From Gryganskiella cystojenkinii (taxonomy: Eukaryota; Mortierellomycota; Mortierellomycetes; Mortierellales; Mortierellaceae), in NCBI GenBank assembly GCA_015852425.1, contig JAAAIG010000342.1:1-37473 (forward strand): 37,473 nt of DNA. Reading direction: 5' to 3'. Below, in pieces: positions 11,551 to 21,542 of the stretch. A program made the translations under genes and the position numbers. Numbering within the stretch: the stretch's first letter is position 1; each line of letters opens with the position of its first letter. The notes under the pieces are model-generated. The model was not told the origin of the DNA. It ran no database searches and was given only the letters and a program-made list of their open reading frames with translations.

Positions 11551-13760
11551 CTATTTCAGAGATGAAAAATCCATAGGCAGCAAAATGTTGGCCTCCATGT
11601 TTTCGATAAGTCGGACTATACAGATCGAACAGAGAGGATAAAAATATACCAGATGTCAGTATGGTGCCAGACTCTGCACATAGAGCAAACACACAGCATG
11701 ATTTTGACTGCTCACCAGTGTTATACACAGTCTCTGCCCATCCATCGACCTTCCATGCCTGCTCTCTAGTTTTCTTTCGGGTCTCCAGATCGCTATAGGG
11801 TATCAACGGATGGTTGAAATTGAGAGAGACTCTCGAGTTAGTAATAGAACCATAAAATTCGACCACTCCAACGTCTGGACAGAGAGCATATTTTCTCACT
11901 TACGGATAGTTCCACATGTGGTGCACATAGTTGAGCTTTCCAAGCTGAGAGAACCATGCCCCAACAGGCTCACAGAACTGTCGTCTGCATTCCAGACCTC
12001 GTCGCCAGTTGGTCTCCCATTCAAGCAAGTTACCAGGCTAGCATTAGCACCAAAAAAAAAGAGAGTCAGGAAAAAATTCTTAACTCTGTTCGGTCAAAGA
12101 TCTCTAGTAGCATGGTCACGCAACGCTCTGCTTCTTATTCCCGCGGATAGACATACCTTGAGCAAATAAGTTCGCATTTCATAGATGCCGCCCAAATCCA
12201 CTGGAGGTCGAGATTTCCAGAACGCAAACTCGAGACAGATCTGGTTATCGCGGCGGATAAGCATGGGTCGTAGCTCCTTCAAGAACTTTTGATACAGCTA
12301 CGAGTAATATGACAGAGTCCATGGGGTAAGAGTCTAACAACACCGTCGATACAAGTTCTCTAGGACCAATGAATATTGATCTTTAACGATTTGACTACAA
12401 CTTACTGGATCCTTTCGAAGACGATCCATCTCTTGGGCATGACCAACATAACCATCAAATTCCCAGATATGGACTATTGGACCGACGAAGGGTAAGCGTT
12501 AGGTTTGGATGGTCAATGAGTTGCAGTAAACCTTATGTGAACACACAGTGGTCAACAATGTTATTGTTTCGCCCACTGGGCCGAACCATTCGTTTGTCAA
12601 GTGTGACCCGACATGGTTTGGGCTCACATCTTATCAACAGGTGAAAGATGAGTCGCCAGTGCGCCCCTCCCGCTGTTCTTTGTCTCTTCTCTCCACATCT
12701 CTTTAAGATTTCAGGACACCCACTGCTGGTTTTTTTTTTGCCTCTCCTCTCCCTTCTCCGTTTTCTTTCTGCTGGACCATGCAGAGACTGTCTGAATTCC
12801 TTGTCGTGACGCGTCCCTCAAGTGAAAACCTTAGAGAAAAAAAAATGACCCATTTGCAAACAAGTCAGCAGACACCAAAAAAAAAAAAAAAAAAGTTGGC
12901 GCCAATGTATTCTCCCTCTCCGGTAACATCCTTCCGAAAACCGATCCCATGAGAGAATGTACTTGCCCGCAGTATCGAGTTCGCCAATCTCCGTGAGCCA
13001 GCTTCCGGTCAGTCGTATCTTGTTGTTCGACTCTTTGACCATCCTCGGGAATGCCTCGGACCTAGATAGGAGTAACAACGTCCAGGGTCATTTTCGGGCG
13101 GGTAATACGCGCTTATCCTTTTCTCACAAAGCCTTTGACCATAACGAGAAATAGACTTACACCAATTTGACATAGTCGTCGAAACGTTCAGGTCGGATAT
13201 GATGCCCTTTATCAACGACGTTCGAAAATATCAAAAGGAGGGTTATTAATCTAATTCATCGAAAAGCCCATTCAAGACTATCGATTGCATCCACTCCAGT
13301 TCGAGTATGATCTCATATCAGCTGACGCAGCTCTCTTTTTTTTTGTCTGCTTGTGCTTTTCATGGTTTTGGTTTGTCATTGACTAGTGAAACAGTTCAAA
13401 ATCAATAAACTTACTCTGTAACTCGTGAACATACTTGCCACGGGCCAAGGAAACACCCCAGGATTCTTGGCTCTGCATTTTTGGCAGGGATCCGCCAGCA
13501 CCGTGGAGGATACTATTGACGAGACCGCTGACCTTTCTTAGGGGCTTGACTGGTTCTTGATCCTGTGTCTCTGACTTTTCAAGACCCTGAGAAGAGGAAG
13601 AGGACGAAGGGTCCGAGTCCGAGGGCCCTTTGTTGGAAGAGAACGATCTCGCGGTGACGATGGCAGGAATTCGACCAACAGGTGGACGGAGTGTGCCTGG
13701 TTGCACAAAAGCGGCAACAGAGAGAAGTCGAGTGTTGCCTCGGTGGAGAAGAAGAGACAT
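11551..13760 (-). CDS. NIPSNAP-family mitochondrial protein
   Basis: Eight exons on the - strand: 13760-13415, 13206-13161, 13061-12967, 12473-12406, 12297-12157, 12037-11904, 11792-11716 and 11615-11551; product 323 aa. Seven junctions were chosen by frame and splice signals. Exon 3 ends at a GCAAGT donor, giving a 493 bp GC-AG intron, because only this joins GELDTA to VHIWEFDGY as in family members. The N-terminal 50 residues look like a mitochondrial presequence (Arg, Ser and Leu rich, few acidic). Then follow the two ferredoxin-like NIPSNAP halves: the first around KYVHELQRHHIRPERFDDYV through the WEFDGYVGHAQEM block, the second from GGIYEMRTYLLK to the C-terminus with a conserved VDGWAETVYNT stretch. 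NIPSNAP proteins sit in mitochondria and are linked to mitophagy signalling in animals; the biochemical role in fungi is unclear. The splice model is hand-made; exon 2 (46 bp) is the least certain. Confidence 0.88.
12474..12966 (-). other. GC-AG intron of the NIPSNAP gene, unusually long
   Basis: The donor reads G|GCAAGT and the acceptor AATAG. At 493 bp it is several times longer than the other introns in the gene, and it includes an 18-nt A-run (+ strand, 12877-12894). No in-frame GT donor gives a family-like junction. The GCAAGT hexamer is the standard form of GC donors, which supports the call. Confidence 0.75.
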
Positions 13761-13964
13761 CTTTGTTACGTCAAACAGTTATAACAGAAAGGAGGTGGGG
13801 AAAACAAGAGTGGAGTGAAGAGTGAGAGATGAAGGAAATGAAGGAAAGAAAAAGAAAAGAAAAAGAAGAGGAGAAAACAGCAAGCAAAAAGGTGATGTGG
13901 AAGAAAGGAGGGCAGTGCGCACTTTTGTGTTGAAAATCGCGTGTGAACAAAAACGGGATGAATA

Positions 13965-13985
13965 CACGTGACAAACAGTCACGTG
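13965..13985. promoter_or_regulatory. Paired CACGTG E-boxes upstream of NIPSNAP
   Basis: Two CACGTG palindromes (13965-13970 and 13980-13985) are spaced 15 bp start to start, 205-225 bp upstream of the NIPSNAP ATG. The first reads CACGTGAC and the second GTCACGTG, and the surrounding TGACAAAC and GTTTGTCA form a further inverted repeat. The arrangement resembles a binding platform for bHLH factors (Cbf1/USF-like), by established site preference. It could also serve the + strand Rua1-type gene, but that start is 1.3 kb away. Confidence 0.5.
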
Positions 13986-15308
13986 TTTGTCAGCATTTGC
14001 CTTTTGAAAGACTCTGGGTACTTAATTGAAGTATCCTTTCTAAGACAGGAACCAGTCGACGCTATTTCTCATACTCTTCTTCTGGCCATCGTTTTTAGCC
14101 GTTTTGGAGTAAATTCTTGGCCCTCTTCTCTGAAAGATTCAGAAACAGACGGCTGGCTTGTCCCCAAACTCCAAAGAAAGGCAGAAACAGAACAATGGGA
14201 TCACGATGACTGGCCAGGATCGGAGCTATTCTTTGAACAATCTGAGCACCAGCCTTCCTGTGGCGGTGTCGGTCCATCTCCGACTAAAAGTATTGTTTGT
14301 ATCCTTCACCCGTAATTCCAAAAACTGCGAGGGTGCTCAAAGTTTGACCGGCACTTAAAAAGGACGATCATCATGGTCCCACAGATTTTTACCTTGACAC
14401 CTCGCCGCTCTCTTTCTGTCCTCTTTTTATCTACTCATCATAGTCTCGTATCCCCTCGATTCGTCCCATTGCTTTGCCGATACAGAGTAAGTTTTGGATC
14501 GCGCGTCCATTGTTTGTTAAAACTTACATAATTAAGAGTCCGTCCACAACCAAGAGCCAAAAAAAAAAAAAAAAAGAAAAAAGAGTGGGAGAACTGAGCA
14601 AAGCAGGGGCCATGGCTTATTTCATATATGGCGGTCTTTTCCTGAAAACAAAATGGTGCGTGGCCCTGATGCTCTTCTGTGTTTCCACCGCATGCACACA
14701 AAACCACAAGAATTCCCTTTGATCATTTCAATCCATCTCGAACAGCTCTATTCCGCTCTTTCGGTTCAACCGTTGGATCCGGATAGGTTGGGATGGGGTG
14801 ATGGGGTCGATTAGAGATGAGATCATGAATATCGTTGATCATGTTTACGATGTTTACGATAACACGATTATTTTTTCCGTTGCGACTCAAGGATGGACTG
14901 GGATAGTCGACACCGTGACAAAGATGCGTGATGGGAATAAGGAAGCTCTACTCCACTCTACTCCACGCTGCTCCAGGTTCCTTCTTTTATTTTCTCCAAG
15001 TCCATGGTTAGGTGCTGGGGATGATCTTCAAAAACTTGCCAGTGGCAATTAACTTTTAATTTTCCGTGTCGATCAGCCACAACAAGAACGGAGAAGCATG
15101 CGCGCGAAGGAAAGCGACTGATGCGTTCTCTATTTTTTTCCTTTGTTTTCTTGTAGATCTGCTCTTGACACACCCTTTGATTTTTTTTCACCGGTACAGC
15201 AATTAAATACTTCCTTCACTTCTTCTTCTCTCTCTTCTTGTTCTCTTCCCCTCTGCACCTCAAGGTCAAACTTGTAGTCAGAGTCATCACCCCCACGCAT
15301 TCTGCACA
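13986..15308. other. Intergenic region without a supported gene
   Basis: Separates the divergent NIPSNAP (-) and Rua1-type (+) genes. The open frames here (for example 13968-14315 and 14474-14722) show no domain and have atypical composition. There is a 17-nt A-run at 14559-14575 and a direct repeat of GTTTACGAT near 14845-14860. The last 150 nt are T/C-rich, as in the leaders of neighbouring genes. Confidence 0.55.
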
Positions 15309-18300
15309 ATGCCCTCCTCTGGTCATCCACATTCGCAGGGCTCCGACATTGTATCAACACTCCTGTCCACGTTGGAGCACCATGTTCATTGCCCCATGAT
15401 TCCCTCGAAAGGATCATCCAATTGTCCATCCTCCTCCCTTTCCTCACAATCGAACACATTGATGCACATCCTCCCTGCAGGTACCACACCTGTCGTCCAG
15501 GAAGAAGAGAGAGACTCTAATCTAGACCTGGACCTTCAAACAGCATCCCCTCTTGATCTCCTCGGCACATTGAGCAACCACGTCAATATTGGCCAAACAA
15601 ATCAGAGCCACAACAGTGCTTTTATTCCCTGTGCAACCACACTCACCCTGGGAAAGGCCCTGGGCCAAGTTAGGGAAGAGATGGTTGCCGACAACAATGG
15701 TGGCCTGCAACAACAACAACAACAATACCAACAACAACAACAAGAACAGATTCAACAGAACCAAGCCCTTCACCAACGCCTCCTTCTCGTCCAGTCTTCT
15801 TCCACACAATCCACACACTCTCCACTCTCAAATAACTCAGTCCCGTCGTCGTCGACTGTTTCCTCCTCTCGCTCTTTAACTCCTTTAATCGCAGCATTGA
15901 CACCAACAGTTTGCTCCTCAACTACTCTCTCGGCCATTCCAGGTAATATTCATTCTCCCATTTCATTCAATGGTCGATTCCTCTCATTCGTATATTTTTT
16001 TTAAGTCATTTCATGAATCACTATGAAGGCAATTTTTTTAATTTTTTATTTTTTTTTGGAACTGTGAATTCGTCCTCTTCTTGCAGCTGCAAAAACGGAT
16101 CACAACATCTTGTTTTTCTTCTTTTGCCCTCTCGTGTTGCTTGTGTGCTTGTGTTCGTCGGTGTTTTTTGAGCGTGGTTGCAAGAAAGAGAGAAGAGGAA
16201 AGGAGGAGACAGGAGACTGTGCGCACAATCAACACGAGAACCACCACCCCCTGGGATCGATTTCCATTTTTATTCTTTTCTTCTCACTTTTTCTCTCTCC
16301 TTTCCTTCTCTGCCCCTCTTCCTTCACCTTTTTGTCTTTCAAAGATTCATTTCCTTGGGATACAGCCCTTGCCCCCCCCCCCCCTCAATCTTCACGAAAT
16401 CCTTCTCGTCCCCCTCCTTTTTCCAAAAGTTCACTACAACAACCGTAGCACACCTTCCAGTCCCATCTCATTCTTCTGTGAGTCGCTCGTGTCGTGGTTG
16501 GTCGCAATATCGAATTCAAAAGGGTGGTTGGTTCGTTAAAGTTGGTTGGTGGGTTTGTCGGGTTGGCGTGTGCTTTGTGCGGACAGAAAAAGTACTTTTG
16601 TGTTTCTCGCCCAGTCTTCTTTCTTCCCTATCTCGACCCTATTGGTCCCCTTTACTTTTTTTTCTTTTGGTTCTTCCCTTCTTGCTCCCCTTGGCCGCAC
16701 CGTTGTCCTCGTTACTTTTGGTTATCGACTCGCATTCAATTCTCTTTTCTTCTCCCTTCTGACCATCAAAGACCATCACCCGCCTACCTTTTTTCTCGTC
16801 ATTCCATCACATTACCCTCCTCGACCACCTTCTCTCTTGCTCTCTCTCCCTTCTTTGATATTTCATCCCGACAAAAACCTCTTTCCTCCTCTATTCACGC
16901 GTCCCTCTTTTTTCTATTACCCCCCCTCCCTTTCTTTCCCTCCGACTTGACTCGCTGTCCTCCTCCCCTGTCCTCCTCTTGGTCCGTGTGAGCAAACCAT
17001 CAACTCTGTTTTTTGATTATCTGTGAGTTTTGAGTTCAGTATAGCAAACGCAGACCCTGCTGAGTTTTTTTTCTTCGAAAAAATGGGCAATGGCGACCGA
17101 GGTACTTTTGGTGGTGGCCACTCTCATGAACATCGTCATAGTCCCAGCGAAAACACTGAGAGTGAGTGAATGTGTAGACTTGCCCCGGACAACAACACAT
17201 AATACTACACTGCTTTTGACCAGGCACTTACTCTTTGTTTTGTATCCACCAACATACACAAACATGCACCATTGATACCTTTCCCCTCTCCCCTTCCTTC
17301 CTTTCCCCTCTGTGCCCCCGACTGAACAAAAAGGTCCCTCTGTGAATGCATGGTCCAAGGGTCATTTCCTTCCTTGTTTCTTTCTTTGCCTGGCCCTCCC
17401 GCTCCCCTATTTTTTTTTTTTTTTATTATTGCAGCTTTGTGTTCTCCTTCCTTTACCCCCCACCCCTCGATCGACCCGCATCTCCTTCCTCCTTCCCTTC
17501 CCCCCCAACTCCCACAGACGCACATGCATACACAGAAGGCAAACAGCCACTGACCTTCTTTTATCTCCCTGTTTTTTTTTTTTTTATATGTCCATGTTCC
17601 AGGCGAAGACTCGACCCATACCACGATTTTTGAACTCACAGCCCTCCCCGACTCCGCTCAGGACTTGAACAAGGCGCTAGGACAGTCCTCGGACAGGATG
17701 ATGGAGCACCCACAACAGCCACTGGATCTCTTGCAGTTCCAGCCTCAGCAGCAACAACCGTCGTCTCAGCCGCTCTTGCCCCTCCAGCGTCTTCATCCCT
17801 CAGGTCAACTCGTTCAAACACCGATGCCTTATAATCAAAGCTCAGATTCTATCCATCCATTCCACACCCCTCTCGACTCCAATCCTGTCGGTATCATGAT
17901 GGGTGGCGACACAGGGCCGCTTTCTCAAACCTTCTCACACTCGCAGACCCAGACAGCAGCGCCGCGGCCCCTGTGGCTAGATAACCCTAACATTACCCAC
18001 CGAGCTTCCTTCCACAACCTCCTGTCGGCCACCTCCGCCAGGGACGAACGTCTTCGGACCAGACAGGACCGTAACAGTATCATCAGTCTTGCCTCGACAA
18101 TCGGGGATGACTCGCCTTCAGACTTTGGCGCCTTTGATCTAGATACACCCCTCGGATTCGAATCTGAAGAATACGACCACCAGGGTATTGGCACCGGCTT
18201 GGCCATGATGAGCTTTATGGATTTCGTCCCCCAATCGCAGTCTCATTCGAGTCCAGAAGGGAGTAGTCTAGACGAGGATATACAAAGTGCACAAGCGTCG

Positions 18301-19115
18301 AGAAGGAACAGCACAATGCTTGACCCGGCTGCTATTATGAAAGTGAACGCAATGTTTGGGTCCGCTGAAGACCCTGCTCGTCTCCAGTCGGATCATTTTA
18401 AGGAAGCCTACATGCAACGATCAAGTCTACAGGAGGGAGGCAAGAGTCGGGTACAGACAGCGTCTCCCGGCCAACATCCCAACGAGTCAGAAGGCATGGT
18501 AGAGCCACTTTGGTCGGGATCAATGACCTTGTTGGCAACCCCTATTCACCCTTTCGCCAATCCGTTTGTTGTCGAATCTCAACACACGAGCGCACAAGGA
18601 ACCATGGACCCATCCCTACTGGATTCCTCGAACGATCGCGAGGCGTTGGCTCAACAGGTCTTGAACGTTTACGAACGGAATCAGGACCCAACTTTGATTC
18701 CCACGTTTCAGTCTGTCATCTCTTCTTATATCCCATCATCCTCATCGAATTCAGTGTCAAGTCCGATGAACCTTCATGGAAGCACAACAGAGTCAAGGAT
18801 GCTCGACCATAGTCCGCAGGCACAAGTACAGACACAAGCGCAACAACAACAACAACAACAACAACAACATCAGCAGCAGCAAATGCAAATGCAAATGCAA
18901 CTTCAGCAACAGCAACAACAACAACAACAACAACAACAACAGCAATTGCATCATCAACAGCAACAAGAACAAGAACAACAGGTGCGTCAGCAACAGCAGC
19001 ATATACAGCACATCCAGCAACAACAACACCAAGCACAGCTACAACAGCAGCAGCAGCAGCAACACCAAAATCAAAATCAAGGTCAAACTCAGCTGCAGCA
19101 ATTGCAGTTCTTTCA

Positions 19116-19154
<39 letters not shown>

Positions 19155-21047
19155 TCAACAACAGCAGCAACACCACCACCAGCTGCTATTGCAGCAACAG
19201 CAACAGCAGCAGCGACAACTACAGCATCAACAGGCGCTCCAACAGCAGCATATAAATCAACAGCGTCTTCATATGAGGTCACAAACGTTGTCCATGTCAG
19301 CAGTGCCTCATACACCGCATACAAGAACCTCTTCGAGTCCTGGGGTCGAGTTTTATCAGAGTCCACATTCGCAAACACCACCTCTGCATCCTTTGCAGCA
19401 ACAACAACTCGGTCAAAGAGCGTATCCAGGACAAGGAGGAATCCCTAACGCCGCTGCGAATAGCAAAGCCGCGAGGATTCGAAATCGAACCATTAGCAGT
19501 CCCGCGGGTTCCTTTCAGTACTCTCCCTCTAGCATGGGCTCTACTACAGCCTCCAACTTGGCGGCAAGGCCACCCTCAGGTCTGTCGTTCGGACCGATGC
19601 CAGTCCGTGAGCGCAAACGGTCTTTGTTAGATGCAAACATACAGGGACTTGACCAGTTTCGTCAATCGATGCCCTCGGTTAACTCGAACCAGCCTCCCTC
19701 AATAGTCCCGCTGAATCCAAGCAACCTGAACGGTCAAATGTTCCCAGACGACAAGCACGGTCAACCTCAACCCTTTATCAAACAGGAAGGACTCTCTGGC
19801 GGACAAAATTTGGTTGGTTTGGGCCTTGGGGGATCCCAGGAGAGTCAATCACCAACCGAGGAGACTTACCATCGAAAGCGGACGAAATCTGTGGACATGT
19901 ATAGTACCAATATTGCCTCAGTTAACTCCTTTTCGCCGTCTTCGGGGGTCCCGGGAATGCCAACAACGAGTCTGGATATAACCACCGTTACCTCTGCCTC
20001 GCACCAGGGCACAACGATTCAAAATTGGCAGCCTCCAGATATGGCTCTTCACCTGCAAGTTTATCAAAATCAACAACATGCCGCAGGCGAGACCGATATG
20101 CACGGAGTACCTTTGCGTTTGCAAGTCCTACCTCGAGCGCACAACGGCCCTATGCTTCGACACTCTATTTCGCATGATCGGATGGACCCATCCTTGACTG
20201 TGAATGCCGCGTCGTTGCTTCCAGGCTCTAAAATCAAGCCAAAGGCAAAGAGTGTAAAGATGGCTATGGTCGGTAAAGGTGGCCCTAAGAGCAAAGTCCG
20301 GTCAATGTCGATGGGTGATGCCTTGGCTTTGGACACTGAACGGTCAGACTCGGCTCCTGGTTCCGAATCTGGATCTGGATCTGGATCTGGATACAATATC
20401 AAGGACGAAGATGAAGAAGACGCCTCGGCGGGAGAAGGGTTCCAAGGCCTGGACTTTGAAGGCAGCGAGATTCATGGTGACCCCACAGCCAGGAAACAAA
20501 AGCTGCGTTATGAGGGTGATCAATATACGCCCCAATGGGTCCGCAATACTGGTCAGGCCAAGGAAGGATTTTGCGACACGTGCGTTCCCGGTAAATGGCT
20601 TCAACTCAAAAACAGCGCATTCTGGTAAGATAGATCTTTTATTTTCATCTTTTGGTGTTCGACAATGTTTTTATTTGCCATGTTGAAGTGATTTTGACAA
20701 AGTTCTCTATTTTCTTGTACTTTTTCAACAGGTACCATAAGCAGTTTTTCCACGGAATTTCTTCCGTCTCAGGCAAACTATTCTCGAATCCGGTACAGAC
20801 TCGACATATGGAGCAGGACGATATTGAGGGACTCTGTCACCAGTGCAATGAATGGATCCCGATCTCAAACCACAAGCGACAAAATTCGATGCTCTGGTAT
20901 CGTCATGCACATAAGTGCCATGTTTATCACAAGCCCAAGACACAAGGCCAAAGTTCCAACCGGTCCTCATTCTCTGCTGGTCAGCCCTTACCCATTTTGA
21001 CCGATGGTGTTACCTCCCATCACATTGTTCCTGGCAGCAGCGGATAA
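15309..21047 (+). CDS. Gln-rich transcription regulator with Rua1-type C-terminal zinc-binding domain
   Basis: Three exons, 15309-15942, 17603-20624 and 20732-21047; product 1323 aa. The first intron is 1660 bp, the second 107 bp. Both junctions are GT-AG and keep the frame. Exon 1 encodes a Ser/Gln-rich N-terminus. Exon 2 carries a 141-residue Q/H-rich tract (about residues 625-765), a basic stretch with SKIKPKAKSVKM, and an acidic GSGSGSGY/EDEEDA region. The conserved domain runs from about residue 1180 to 1298: RYEGDQYTPQWVR, C1202 and C1205 (FCDTC), NSAFWYHKQFFHGISSV across the second junction, C1254 and C1257 (CHQC), then the RHAHKCH cluster (H1277-H1282). This matches the Rua1 C-terminal domain of fungal regulators; Rua1 itself controls ustilagic acid synthesis in Ustilago. 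Target genes here are unknown. The exon 1 link is less certain than the rest: an independent start at the ATG at 17699 inside exon 2 is possible. Confidence 0.83.
15943..17602 (+). other. 1660 bp first intron of the Rua1-type gene, promoter-like
   Basis: Much longer than any other intron in the window. It is very rich in C/T tracts, including a C-run near 16373-16384 and many TTTTCT/CCTCC blocks, the same texture as the leaders of other genes here. A strong alternative acceptor (TCTTCTTGCAG) sits at about 16076-16086, only 144 bp after the donor. Both facts suggest an alternative promoter or a spliced 5' leader inside the intron. Confidence 0.6.
18841..19263 (+). repeat. Coding CAA/CAG repeat tract, about 141 codons
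   Basis: Mixed CAA and CAG codons with scattered His, Met, Leu, Val and Phe codons. It encodes a Gln-dominated segment with runs of up to about 14 Gln. The mixture of two Gln codons and the interruptions should reduce slippage compared with a pure repeat. Because CAA/CAG repeats read as Asn/Ser, Leu and Ala/Val in other frames, several long false open frames cover this stretch. Confidence 0.95.
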
Positions 21048-21542
21048 ATGTATAGCTTTATCCATATTCCCCCGTTCATTTCCGATCGTCGGCATCACGA
21101 TTTATTATTATTCTTATGCCTTTTTCTACTTTTCTTTCTTTTCCCCTTGTCACGCATACTCGCTCTCTTCAGTCCCTTTCTACTTTCTCTTTTTTCCCCC
21201 GTTCTTAATCGTTTTGTTTGTATTATGCACTGTCTCTTTGCCATAGAGAATAAAAGCTTTCCCATTTGCTTTCATTTCGTCAGCTCCAGACCAACGTTGG
21301 GGTGCGCTCACCGTGTCTTTGCTTTTTTCGTTTTATGAGGAATTCTGATCTGACCTTAACTTAGTGGCCATTTTCAATTGCAATCTCGACCACTTTGACG
21401 TAGTTCTTTGGTCCGTTGGTTTAGACAAGAAATGCCGAAAAAGGTGTTTTCTCTTCTCCCATCACCTCTTTCTGTACAATTTTCACCGTTTTCACCTCCG
21501 TCCCAGACTTTAATTCTTCAATTTCGTATCCAACTGCCTCCA
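21048..21542. other. Intergenic region, Rua1-type gene to glucanase
   Basis: Contains the Rua1-type 3' end, with AATAAA at 21249-21254 as a possible polyadenylation signal, and a T/C-rich leader for the glucanase gene. An upstream in-frame ATG at 21432 exists, but the codons after it read as leader-like C/T sequence. Confidence 0.55.

Noticed and set aside
13206..13415. Reading NIPSNAP exon 2 from the acceptor TTAG near 13245
   Set aside because: With a donor near the exon 1 end it would insert a hydrophobic ITLLLIF stretch into the conserved strand or break the frame. The acceptor at 13207 gives the family-like HELQRHHIRPERF join.
16081..16991. Several overlapping + strand frames inside the large intron
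   Set aside because: All are Phe/Ser/Pro/Leu-rich readings of a C/T-rich stretch in all three frames at once, as in other leaders here.
18716..19381. 221-codon Ala/Val-rich frame on the - strand
   Set aside because: It is the reverse reading of the CAA/CAG repeat in the Rua1-type gene.
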